The notes beneath the pieces were generated by a model. That model ran no database searches. It had not been told where the DNA came from and saw only the letters and a program-made list of their open reading frames with translations. Shown piece by piece: positions 9,829-18,597 of a stretch of 19,905 nt of DNA. Each line of letters starts with the position of its first letter. Position 1 is the stretch's first letter. The DNA is from Diplocarpon mali (Eukaryota; Ascomycota; Leotiomycetes; Helotiales; Drepanopezizaceae), in NCBI GenBank assembly GCA_024741835.1, contig JAENRP010000354.1, forward strand, positions 24,544-44,448, given 5' to 3'. A program made the translations under genes and the position numbers.

Positions 9829-11159
9829 ATGGATCTTCTTCAGATCGAGCTGGCGAAGCTGCGGCGGGATGCCAACCTCAAGCAGAGCATGGAGGATGTG
9901 GACAAGATTATCGAGCAGCTCGAGAAAGCCCGCGAAACCATGATGACAGGTGGGAAGCTCTGCAACCTCCCGCAACGGCTACCTCCATCTACTAACACTT
10001 CACAGCCCCAGACTCTGCGGCCATAACGCTTGCGAAACTGCAAAACCCCGTCCAGCAGGGGTTTTGGAAAGTCAACGAGGATCTTAAGAAGATCCACAAG
10101 GGACACAACAGCTATGGGAAATCTCTGGACAAGGTATGGAGGACGTGACGCTGCAGAACGCTGGCTGACATTACGCAGTATTTTCCAGTCAAAGCCCTGC
10201 CCACCGAGTACGATGCGCTGGCCTCACATCCCTCGCTAATCAACAGAGCTATTGCCATGCACCTCCTGCGAGAAGGGCAGTTCGATGTAGCGTCAACCTT
10301 TCTCTCCGAAGCCCTCGACAACCCGCCCAAACCACACGCCACATCCGGCACGCAGAACCCCTGCAGCAATGACTCCAACGATCTCTCCTCCCTGAAATCT
10401 CAAGAGCTGCAAGAAAAATTCTCAAACATGTACCAGATATTGCACGAGCTGAAGAACCGCAACCTGCACCCGGCGATCCAATGGGCCGAGCAGAACAGCC
10501 AAGATCTAGAGAACCGAGGCAGCAATCTCGAATTCGAGCTTTGCAAACTACAATACGTATGGCTCTTCCTCGGGCCAGAAACCAACGGGCTACCAGACGA
10601 TCATAACAACGGTCCTTACGCGGCCATTAGATACGCCAAGCAGACATTCCCCCGGCACCAGCTCCGCTTTACGAAAGACTGCCAGCAGCTGATAGCCGCA
10701 ATCATCTACCAGAGTAACCTAAAAACAAGCCCCTACTGGCACCTTTTCAACATCTCCTCGGCATGGACGGAAGTCTCACAATCATTTACGCGCGAATTCT
10801 GCTCTCTGCTCGGACTCTCCCCCGCCTCGCCGCTATACATAGCCTGCACAGCCGGCGCCATTGCGCTCCCCACTCTCTTGAAACTCGCTTCTATCGTGAA
10901 GGAGAAGCGCACGGAATGGACGACGCAGGACGAACTGCCGGTAGAAATCGCGTTACCGAGAAGCATGATCTTCCACGCCATCTTCGTGTGTCCGGTCAGC
11001 AAGGAGCAGACGACGGAAGCCAACCCGCCGATGATGATGCCGTGTGGGCACGTAGTTGCCAAGGAGAGCCTGCAGCGGCTCAGTAAAGGGAGCCGGTTCA
11101 AGTGTCCGTACTGTCCGAACGAGAGTCTCATGAGGGAGGCGAGGCAGGTGGTTCTGTAG
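9829..11159 (+). CDS. RMD5: GID/CTLH E3 ubiquitin ligase RING subunit Rmd5/Gid2
   Basis: Catalytic-side subunit of the GID ubiquitin ligase, which with Fyv10/Gid9 degrades gluconeogenic enzymes after a return to glucose. Exons 9829-9949, 10006-10133 and 10179-11159 give 409 residues. Intron 1 (9950-10005) carries TACTAAC...CACAG; intron 2 (10134-10178, 45 bp) carries GCTGAC...CGCAG. Splicing yields the continuous stretch SLDK-YFPVKALPTEYDALASHP. An N-terminal helix (1-80) precedes a LisH-like segment at about 103-128 (SLINRAIAMHLLREGQFDVA), a CTLH region at about 160-215, and CRA-type helices. The C-terminal Gid-type RING is at 354-395 with Cys354, Cys372, His374, Cys392 and Cys395 (FVCPVSKEQ, PCGHV, KCPYCP). 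It lacks the second Cys of a canonical RING, as is usual for this family. The ATG at 9829 opens the conserved MDLLQIELAKL. Confidence 0.95.
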
Positions 11160-11984
11160 GTTATGTTTGTGCATATGTGGACTTGGGACTGTCTGATTTA
11201 GCATGGCGTTTTCGCGGGGTGGTCCGTCTGGCTTCGAGACTTGATTACGAGAGGCGGCTAGGACGCGTGCGCGGCGCGGCGTAGTACTAGCGATCGCCGC
11301 AGTTAGATGGACCTACTTGACGAGTATCATCCTCTTCTCACACGCTCTCTGGGACCTCGTCTCACATCGTTTCCTCGCATAGAACGCCCCGGATGGAGCG
11401 AGTGCCAGTCTCGGTAAGGGGTTCCTCTGCAGCAGCACGGCCCTCTCAACGGCGCATGACACGACCCGGATACCAGCCCTCTTGAAATATAATCACACCT
11501 ACCCTGGAGAATGCGTAGGCAGCATTTTTCTTCTCCCCCCTCACGCTAGCTAGATCCACGAAAGGGGAAAAGAAAAAAAAACGGCACTCCCTAGTCGGCG
11601 GCGCAAACGTACATGGAACTGGAGACAATGTCCTGAGCGGATCCTCTCTCGAGGACTGGAACCAGCTCAGCTGAAGACCTTGACGCACTCGGGCGCTCGA
11701 CGGGATCATGGACGAGCTGGTTCGTCGTCGGTACCTGCCACTACCACCCGTACATGGGCAGCGGCAGCACGCGGTAGGCGTGGAGGACGGGGAAGACTTG
11801 AAGGTCTCGGGAAAGGGCGTGCGCTTGGGAAGTGAGAGAGGCGAAAGCATCACAGTGGATCGGATGCAAGCAGACAAGGTACTCACAGCGCCCGAACTGA
11901 CGTCTCCCATTCGAGGTAGAGAGGCGGGGTTTCAAGATTGGCGTGTTCGTTATTCAGACCTATCTTACAGCCAAGCTCTCCCGT
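11160..11984. other. Intergenic region between convergent RMD5 and SDR genes
   Basis: An 825-bp tail-to-tail gap. Open frames of about 120-154 codons exist on both strands (for example 11446-11910 minus) but are Arg/Ser/Pro-rich with no recognisable domain. A 10-bp perfect inverted repeat (11659-11668 with 11714-11723) and an A-rich run near 11570-11580 are the only local structures noticed. Confidence 0.5.
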
Positions 11985-12879
11985 CTATGAAGGAGCCTCG
12001 TAGCCGTCCACGTCGGTGCTGTTCGATATCTCCTCGTACTTTTTGTAGTTGGCCTCGTACTCCTTGAGCTTGCCGAAGATGGCCTTGTACGCATCCGTGC
12101 CGACGACCACTCTCAGCGGCGGATCCTCCAACATGGCGAGCTCGTACATGGCCTGGGCGCCCTTGGCCGGCTCGCCAGCCTGCGTGCCGTTGCGCTTCTC
12201 CATCTGCGCCTTCGCGTCGATGTGGTCGTAGGCAGGGTGCCTCTCCGCCGGGAAGGCCATCGAGCGGCCGGCCCAGTCGGTGCGGAACCCGCCGGGCTCG
12301 ACGCACGTGAACCTGATCCCCCACTCCGGCTTGACCTCCTGGCTGAGCGCCTCGGTGAAGCCCTCGACCGCCCACTTGGAGGCGCAGTAGATGCTGAAGG
12401 TGGGGACGCCGCGCTGGCCGCCGATGGAGGTGACTTGTTGGATGAGGCCGCCCGGGGGCTGCTGCTCGCGCATCACGGACATGGCTTTGCGCGTCACGTC
12501 GACGAGGCCGAAGAAGTTGACCTCCATCTGCGTGCGGATCTGGTCCTCGGCCAGCTCCTCGAAGACGCCCGACAGCCCGTAGCCGGCGTTGTTGACGACC
12601 ACGTCGACGCGCCGGAACCGGTCGAGCGCGGTCCTGAATGCGGCCTCGATGTCGGCCTTCTTGGTAACGTCGAGCTTGACGGCGAGGAAGTTCTGGCGCT
12701 TGTTAGCCGTATGCGTGTGCTGGGACTGGTCAACGTACCTCGTCGCTCGTGCCTCTGAACTCGAGAGTCTCGGGCTTTCTGGCCGTGGCAACGGCGACAT
12801 CTCCTCTGTCGAGGACCTCTTGAACGAGCTTGTTACCGAAGCCTGAGGAGGTCCCTGTGATGAAGAATACGCGAGGCAT
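11985..12879 (-). CDS. Classical short-chain dehydrogenase/reductase (SDR), substrate unknown
   Basis: NAD(P)(H)-dependent oxidoreductase of the Rossmann-fold SDR superfamily. Exons 12739-12879 and 11985-12692 give 282 residues. The intron (12693-12738, 46 bp) has donor GTACGT and branch GCTAAC; acceptor CGCCAG is preferred over AACAAG, six bases earlier and also in frame, because the latter leaves only a few bases after the branch A. The start MPRVFFITGTSSGFG gives the TGxxxGxG nucleotide-binding motif at residues 8-15. An Arg after the second strand (ATARKPETLE) suggests NADP(H) preference. NNAG is at 81-84, the catalytic Ser at about 136 (VTSIGG), and YxxxK is Tyr149/Lys153 (YCASK), followed by PGGFRTDW. 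All key residues are present, so it looks functional. No signal peptide or membrane segment is seen. A longer unspliced frame to 12935 would lose the TGxxxGxG motif and is rejected. Confidence 0.9.
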
Positions 12880-13176
12880 AATGGTGGATGTTGGCAATGA
12901 TCTTCGAGGTTATTTTGGAGGGATGAAGAGCGCACTATGAAGACAAAGGGAAGCTCAAGAGATGTATGTGCTGCACAGCACCTTCAAGCACGAGAGGCGT
13001 TTCGACGCCAGACACATCGTCATGGCAAGGCTCCGTCTCTGAGCTTGAACGTACATGAAGTTCTAGAGCCGCATATACGTATCCGAGTATGGCAATCCAG
13101 CGAATCGATTCCCGGGCTTTCAGTGGCAAACATTCCAGGTCCTGGAGTCGGCACATGATGACGTTGGAGGGGGCTG

Positions 13177-13374
13177 CTAGTCACGTTTAAAGCGGGTCCA
13201 CTGTCGTCGAGCGTCGAGCTGGAACGAACGACCAGAGGCGGGGAGAGATGGCAGAATGCTTCCACGTGAGGACTTCACGTGGAACGTGTCGTCCCACGAC
13301 ACGAGTGTGTCGACAGACCTTCGGAAATCCTCGAGGCCAGTATTCTCTGGAACTCTCTCCATTTGGATTGCCAT
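13177..13374 (-). CDS. Unassigned small open frame (65 codons)
   Basis: I do not recognise this. It begins MAIQMERVPENTGLEDF and ends QWTRFKRD before TAG. Its composition is balanced and not repeat-like, unlike most short frames nearby, so it may be an exon of an unannotated or decayed minus-strand gene. No consistent splice joins it to the open frame at 13490-13858 in the same phase. The paired palindromes at 13262-13303 lie inside it, which argues equally for a regulatory role of this stretch. Confidence 0.2.
   Translation of the reverse strand: MAIQMERVPENTGLEDFRRSVDTLVSWDDTFHVKSSRGSILPSLPASGRSFQLDARRQWTRFKRD
13262..13303. promoter_or_regulatory. Two adjacent perfect palindromes, CCACGTGA...TCACGTGG and CGTGTCGT...ACGACACG
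   Basis: The first hairpin has 8-bp arms (13262-13269 and 13275-13282) with a 5-bp loop, and each arm contains the E-box CACGTG. Two bases later a second hairpin has 8-bp arms (13285-13292 and 13296-13303) with a 3-bp loop. This could be a bHLH (Cbf1/USF-type) site pair or an RNA/DNA structure; the function is unknown. It lies about 380 bp upstream of the SDR start codon. Confidence 0.5.
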
Positions 13375-13489
13375 GCAGCATGGTACGAGGCACTCCAATG
13401 TGACTGGCGGCCGGTTGGCCCAGCCCGCGCGGGAGAGTTGGGCGGCGAGTCACCGTCGTCCGAGTGGCCACACTGCGTTGGGTGCTTGT

Positions 13490-13858
13490 TTACTCTCCAA
13501 AGGCATCAGACGACGTTCCACGAAACGCAGCTGTCATTCTCCGGCAGACGAACGTTTTTCTGAACTCAATTCGAGCTTCCGGAGGATGAGAGGCGACGGA
13601 GCCATCAGAATCAGCGTAGTCAAAGCATCGGAAAAAGCTTCCCTCTCCATCCTGGCCCGGTGAGATCGAATCAAACCCGTCCAGCAACCCGCCGTGGAGC
13701 TGGAACCTCTCCCCTTGGTAGACGCCGCACTGCGGGGTGGTTAGTGTGAACTGCCAGTTGTGTCCAAATATGCGTCGTCCCCCTTCCGCTTTCTTGATGC
13801 CTCTCTCACTCCTTTGTTTATCTTGATCGGGATCTTGTAATCTGCCCAAAACACACAT
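13490..13858 (-). CDS. Unassigned open frame (122 codons), possible exon
   Basis: I do not recognise this. A protein-like central part runs RRIFGHNWQFTLTTPQCGVY and continues with HGGLLDGFDSISPGQD, SFFRCFDYADSDGS and RIEFRKTF. The stop overlaps a good splice donor (GA|GTAAAC), so it could be a first exon whose partner lies at about 13180-13470. Joining it to the CAG near 13430 gives an open frame that soon becomes Arg-rich and unconvincing. It lies head-to-head with the cyclase pseudogene. A chance frame is a real alternative. Confidence 0.25.
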   Translation of the reverse strand: MCVLGRLQDPDQDKQRSERGIKKAEGGRRIFGHNWQFTLTTPQCGVYQGERFQLHGGLLDGFDSISPGQDGEGSFFRCFDYADSDGSVASHPPEARIEFRKTFVCRRMTAAFRGTSSDAFGE

Positions 13859-13886
13859 CTCTCTCCCCCAAGCTCAATATTTCGAA

Positions 13887-14471
13887 ATGCGTGCTCAAGA
13901 TCTTCCCTCGCTCATGGACATGCCCGCCGTGAGAGAAACGCCCCGTGGCACAGCATCGGGTCTTTGGGATAAAGATGGCAAACGCGACAGCTGCGGGCTC
14001 CCTCAACCTCAGCCCCGAGAACGCACGAGTTGCCCCAATGGGATGGCTGGCGACACTGGGGCCACCAAGATCCCGGACTCTACTACAACGGTCTCAAGCA
14101 CGACGACAGTCCGGACCCAGTGCACGCCGTCGAGAAGAGCCAGCACCACTGGTCTGGCCGTGGCGGTACGGTTGGTCGAGACGTCCTGATGGACTATGCC
14201 TCTCGGGCGGAGAAGAGCGGCGTTGAGTATCAGGTGACGGCGCGCCACGAGCTTTCCACCTGTGATGTCGAGGCCGCTGCCCAGGAGCAGAGGGCTGAGC
14301 TCCAGCCGGCTGACCTCGTGATCATCCGCTCTGGGTGGACAAAGCGGTATCACGGCGCCGGGACCGAGACCCGTATCGCGGCTGCGCGAGACGGCCCTGC
14401 GTTTCGCGGGGCTGGCAGGTCACGAGGAGAGCGTTGCGTGGCCGTGGGATCATCCCTTCGCGGCCGTGTAA
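13887..14471 (+). pseudogene. Decayed putative-cyclase (kynurenine formamidase-like, cyclase family) gene
   Basis: Homology to fungal cyclase-family metal hydrolases is spread over three frames. Frame A from ATG 13887 gives PAVRETPRGTASGLWDKDGK. Frame B gives GSLNLSPENARVA, the LNLL-P block. Frame C, from about 14028, gives PQWDGWRHWGHQ (the QWDxxxH metal-site region), LYYNGLKHDD, HHWSGRGGTVGRDVLMDY and PADLVIIRSGWTKRYHGA. The original frame A resumes near 14382 with RETALRFAGLAGHEESVAWP and continues to HPFAAV before TAA at 14469-14471. The blocks are in the right family order, but the LNLL-P and QWD blocks abut with no spacer where relatives carry some 70 residues. The C-terminal third is not found downstream. 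No intron placement repairs this, since blocks adjoin without room for one. It is therefore a broken remnant unless the assembly has errors. Confidence 0.75.
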
Positions 14472-14783
14472 TCCGAGAAAATCAAAATACTCTCTAGTTC
14501 AAAGAGGCTACTTTTGAAAAAATAGGTCGTAAAATCGCCTCGATAACTTTGCTCTCTCGAGTAAAAAGCTCGTCTCCGAGTGTCCCTAGGCACTTTCCCC
14601 GTGCTGATCTGACACGGGGCTCCACGCTCATCTTCTGGCCATGGCCAAGTGGGGAGCGCCCCTCGATGCACCGACGATTCTCTCGCCGCCGCGTTCAGCA
14701 GCACGGGGGAAGCCGGAGGCTCAGCGTGGTATGCGGCTCTGATGATCTGCCTCGGGGCTGTCGCGCGAGAGATGCCAGCGACT

Positions 14784-14811
14784 ATCAAGATCCAAGATCC
14801 AAGATCCAAGT
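14784..14811. repeat. Heptamer tandem repeat (AAGATCC)n
   Basis: Three to four copies of AAGATCC in a row. Confidence 0.75.
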
Positions 14812-14878
14812 CCCCGCTCTCCCCGACGGTGTCGAGAAACCCATCTCCGCTACGCAGCGCGTCGAGGATTTGCATGCT

Positions 14879-14940
14879 CTCGCTTAACCTCGCTTAACTT
14901 CGCTTGACATCGCTTGACCTCGCTTGACCTCGCTTACCTC
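14879..14940. repeat. Decamer tandem repeat (CTCGCTTGAC), about six units
   Basis: Six consecutive 10-bp units vary at positions 1 and 8 (CTCGCTTAAC, TTCGCTTGAC, ATCGCTTGAC, CTCGCTTGAC). The period is close to one helical turn. Confidence 0.85.
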
Positions 14941-15433
14941 ATCCCCATCGTCAACAAAGGCCGTCGGGTCGGAAAGTTGGGGGCGTCACCTGTCGTCAAA
15001 AAATCAGATGGGGATTTGTCCGGGAGGCGGCCAGGAGTTCGGGAGCCGAACCGAGGCCCGTGCCTGGCAATCTTGGTTGCCACGGTTGTCCACGACGCAA
15101 TACGATACCCCACGCTCCTCGCCTGATTTGTTGAGCAGCGGCGACGTAATCACTGCAGGCATGTGTTCCCTTGGCATCAGGCTTACCCATGTATGCACTC
15201 ACGCACCTCATCACATCATAGTCCCCTCCCGCTCGAAGAGACAGCCCAGCACAGTTTGGAAGGCTCGTCGATTCATTCGGGCAAGCGCATCGTCCACCTC
15301 TCGCGCCGTCTACCCTCCCTCGGCTTCCGATCATGACCCTGCCTTGCCGCCCCTCCCATCCCGCCAGAGTCCCAAGTCTAGAGCAAGCAATCCTCCCTCC
15401 ACACCATCGCAGGCACGCAAGCAATGTCACATT

Positions 15434-15440
<7 letters not shown>

Positions 15441-15464
<24 letters not shown>
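15441..15464. repeat. (GA)n microsatellite
   Basis: About 12 uninterrupted GA dinucleotides about 170 bp beyond the kinase stop codon, probably in or near its 3'UTR. It is CT-rich in the sense of the kinase. Confidence 0.95.
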
Positions 15465-15633
15465 AAAGACAAGAAGCCGACAGTGAAACAGCAACAGATT
15501 TTCGATTCTCGCCCCAACGCCACGGATGACTCCCGTCCCATGAGGTAGGTCATTTGCTCCTCTTGCCCGTGCATTCGTCCCCTGGCCGCTGGCCGCGGGC
15601 CGCTGCCACCTCCCACCTGCCACCTGCCAGCAC

Positions 15634-17909
15634 TCATTCTTCGGCCAGGTGTGTCTCCCGCAGTTGACTCGGACCCTTTCTCGCTCGTCTCCCGAGCAGC
15701 GTCGAGTTGTCGAGACTCAGCTCAAAGTTCCCCTTCCGCTGCCGGACCTGCTGCTTGGCCGCCGCCGTGACCGCGGCGCTGTGCTGACCGTACCCCTTGG
15801 ACTGCGCGGGCGGCGCTCGCGCCGCGGCAGCGGCATTCAGATTGGTGTTGCGCAGGCCCTGCTCGACCTGGTGCACGTCGGCGTCGCGGGCCTTGGGCAC
15901 CTTGGACGGCATGCCGCCCTGCTCCCCCTCGTCGTCGTCGTCGTCCTCTTCGGCCGCCTCGCGCTCGTCGTCGTCGTCGATGGGGTTGAGGCCGTTGATG
16001 GCTGCGGCGTTGCGGTATCCGGGCTTGAAGTTCTTGCGGCGCTTGCCCTCTTCTTCTTGGCGGTGCACGGCGTAGCTGACGTCGAACACCTCGCGGAGGT
16101 TGACCTGGCCGGGGCTGCGGAAATCCATGCGCCGGCCCGGCCCGGGCGACTCGAGCAGCGCCGGGTTGATCCCGAGCTGCTTCTGGCGCTCGACGGCCGG
16201 GGTGGCGAGAGGGGGGGCGTCCAAGGCCGCGTACGTGGGCTCCGAGTTTCGCTTGACCCATGGGTGGGCGAGGAATTCCCGGATGGTGTAACGCTTCGCC
16301 GGATCGACCGTCAGGAGGTGGGAGACCAGGTCCTGGGCCGACTTGGAGATCTCGTCCCACCACGGGGACAGGAAGGTGTACTGGCCGCGGGCGACCTTCT
16401 CGGTCAGCACTTGGATGCTCTCGTCGTAGAACGGCGGGAATCCACAGAGCAGTGTGTACAGCACGCATCCCAAAGCCCACATGTCTACGCTCTTCGAGTA
16501 GCGCTCATCCTTGACAATCTCCGGGGCCGTGTAGCCAACGGTCCCACATGGCGTCATCGTCTGGTTGTCCCACACGATCTTGCTCAGCCCAAAGTCGGCA
16601 ATCTTGATCTTTCCAATCCCGCCCGAGCCAACTCCCGTCACGAATTCCCCCTCGTCAACCTTGTCCTCGTCTTCGGGGCCCTTGGGCTTGGGGTTCCTGG
16701 CGGGCATGAATGGGATGGGCGAAAAGAGTATGTTCTCCGGCTTGATATCTCTTCCAACGACGTCAGCAGGGGAGGGGGGGGGCGACAAAGGGACGAGGAT
16801 GAACCGGGCGATCGAGAGCACTCACCGGTGAACCACACCGCATTCCTCGTGCAGGTACTCCAGGGCCTCTGCCACCTGGGTAATGACGTGCCGGGACAAG
16901 TCCTCGCTGAAGTATGTGAGCCGGACAATCTGATGGAACAGCTCCCCCCCTGGCGCCAGCTCCAACACGATGTAGTAGTACTGCTTCGATTCCGAGAAAT
17001 CCACCAGTTTGACAATGTTGGGGTGATCGAGCATCCTCATGATCTGGACCTCCTTGAGGATGTTCGCTCTCTGCATCACGCACGTCAGTCTCGGGGCCGC
17101 GGACCGTAGAGGGCGAGGATCCCCGCGACGGCAAGGAAAAGGGTGCACACCTCCACAGTCTTGGGCTGTTTCTTGAAATCCGGATGCAGAGCCGCCTCAC
17201 CCTAAGCCACGGCACTGGTTGGTAAGGGACTCCGTTGGAGAGGCGTTGGGAGCAAAGATTCAAACGCGCCGAAGGAAAGGAGGATGCGTGCCCCGACGTA
17301 CCTGACCCGAGTTCATCTCAAACTTGCGCACGACCTTGATGGCGACCTCGCCGGCGTTGCCCTCGCGGTCGCGCGCGCGGTAGACGTTGCTGAAGGCGCC
17401 GTCGCCCATCTTCTCGATCAGCTGCCATCGCTGCAGGTCCGGGTAGCTGGGCAGCTTTCCCTTGCTCTCGTTCTCCTCGGCGACGATGCGCGCCAGCTCT
17501 TCGTGGTCGACCTTCTTGCCCTTCTTCTGCTTCGGCTCGGCGGCGTGCGCGCCGCGATTCCGTGCGTCGAGGTCGGCGGCGGAGGATGCTTGGGCGCCGT
17601 GCGGCGGGAGATGGTGCTGCTGGTTCATGGTCGGGTCGGTATGGGCCGCGTGGGTTGGAGGGGCGTTCTCGTGGTGACGGGTCTGGACGTTGACGGGCGA
17701 GACATGCGTGGTTGCTTCGTCGTGCGGGGGCTGGGACTGCCGGCCGCCCTTTCCTGCAGGAGGTCAGGATGGGATGGAATGCGATGTAGATAGTGCCGGG
17801 GCTCGAGCTCGTGGGGACCGTGGCGGACTGGAGAGCGGGGGGGGAGGGGGAGGGGGGAGGGTTACGGACCGTGACGAATGAGATTCTTGATCGACTGTGC
17901 GAGCGACAT
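15634..17909 (-). CDS. srk1: Srk1/Rck2-like serine/threonine kinase (CaMK group, MAPK-activated)
   Basis: Probable stress kinase downstream of the Hog1/Sty1-type MAPK. Exons 17870-17909, 17302-17753, 17151-17201, 16826-17070 and 15634-16750 give 634 residues, near yeast Rck2 (610). All four junctions preserve frame: MSLAQSIKNLIRHG-KGGRQS; EMNSGQ-GEAALHPDFKKQPKTVE-RANILKEV; VVHR-DIKPEN. The kinase domain is about 122-428: Gly-rich loop GDGAFSNV at 130, Lys153, catalytic HRD with Asp264 and Asn269, DFG at 315-317, activation-loop CGTVGY with Thr333, APE at 338-340. A charged insert lies between DIKPEN and DFG. The tail carries an acidic Asp/Glu run (about 520-540) and ends with FELSLDNSTLLGRRARKG, the Rck/Srk C-terminal motif and likely MAPK docking site. 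A start at the internal Met56 would lose the conserved MSLA...KNL..HG first exon. The short third exon could begin six bases later (GTGAG|GCG), but the CTTAG acceptor is better. Confidence 0.92.
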
Positions 17910-18302
17910 GATTAGAAGAGACCCGACCCGATGGGGGAGAAGGGCAGGTCAACCGCGGAACGAGGGTACGGAGGGCGCCGAGCGAGAGAGAAGAGATGTG
18001 TGAATGGAGCGATGGGGAGAAGCAGCAGCGGAGGCGCGGGGACGAGCCGACGTCAGCGGTGAGGCGAGCGGCCAACGAACAGGCGTGAGGTCAAAGGTGA
18101 GGTCGAGGTGAGGTCGAGGCGAGGCGGAGGCGGAGAGGACCGTCGAGGTCTGGATAGGAGGCTGGAGGCAGAGATTGACGCCGGGCAGCTGGCCGCGGGT
18201 TGGGAGTGGAGAGGTGTTGATGGTAGTCGTCGGGGGGGATGCTTGGAGACGACGAGAGTCGACACGACACGCCCAAGCCTGCGGACGGGATGCGTTGATG
18301 GG

Positions 18303-18356
18303 GATGAAGTGAAGTGAAGAGAAGTGAAGTGATGTGATGCGATGCGATGCGATGCG
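18303..18356. repeat. Pentamer repeats GAAGT then GATGC
   Basis: About five GAAGT-type units run into four GATGC units. Related GATATGATGC copies lie at about 18391-18412. Confidence 0.8.
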
Positions 18357-18514
18357 TGACGGGTGCTGCGTGCGACGTGCTGCGTGCGGCGATATGATGC
18401 GATATGATGCGGCTGGCAAGGAAACTTTCTTTTTCGTCGACAGCCATCGTCAGCATCCCAGAGAAGCGCCGGCCCTCCGCCAAGGGGGACGGCAAAAGGC
18501 CAGGGCCCCGCCTG

Positions 18515-18522
18515 TGACGTCA
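18515..18522. promoter_or_regulatory. Perfect CRE/ATF site TGACGTCA upstream of the kinase
   Basis: The 8-bp palindrome TGACGTCA in GTGACGTCATCAC context lies about 605 bp upstream of the kinase ATG, with a nearby ATGACG half-site (18533-18538). It is the consensus for Atf1/CREB-type bZIP proteins. Binding is inferred only. Confidence 0.5.
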
Positions 18523-18560
18523 TCACGGCATCATGACGCTGCCTCCATCTCCGCGACCCT

Positions 18561-18597
18561 TTCGCCTTGGGCCTTTGGCCTTTGGCCTTTCGCCTCC
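18561..18597. repeat. GGCCTTT heptamer repeat
   Basis: Three to four copies of GGCCTTT flanked by the variant TTTCGCC at each end. Confidence 0.8.

Larger units (their letters stand above)
14472..15633. other. Gene-free region between the cyclase remnant and the kinase 3' end
   Basis: No convincing gene in about 1.16 kb. It holds a TA/A-rich patch right after the pseudogene stop (14470-14540), a heptamer repeat at 14784-14811, a decamer repeat at 14879-14940 and a GA microsatellite at 15441-15464. A 141-codon minus frame (14450-14875) begins MQILDALRSGDGFLDTVGES, but it crosses the repeat and I cannot assign it. The end adjoining 15634 is probably the kinase 3'UTR. Confidence 0.55.

Noticed and set aside
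11655..11735. tRNA gene suggested by an A-box-like CAGCTCAGCTG and GGTTCGTC
   Set aside because: Box spacing is too long, the B box is poor, and no acceptor stem pairs; the similarity comes from the inverted repeat.
11985..12935. Unspliced 316-residue version of the SDR
   Set aside because: Its N-terminus lacks the TGxxxGxG cofactor motif; splicing a 46-bp intron restores it from ATG 12879.
14450..14875. 141-codon minus-strand open frame as a gene
   Set aside because: It covers the AAGATCC repeat and the AT-rich patch after the pseudogene, with no recognised domain, so it was left as an unassigned frame.
14996..15637. 213-codon minus-strand open frame after the kinase
   Set aside because: It runs through the GA microsatellite (a Leu-Ser repeat) and lies in the likely kinase 3'UTR.
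15649..17109. 486-codon plus-strand open frame opposite the kinase
   Set aside because: It spans kinase exons and introns in antisense, with a Val/Leu/Gly/Arg-rich translation and no domain; the kinase on the minus strand is unambiguous.
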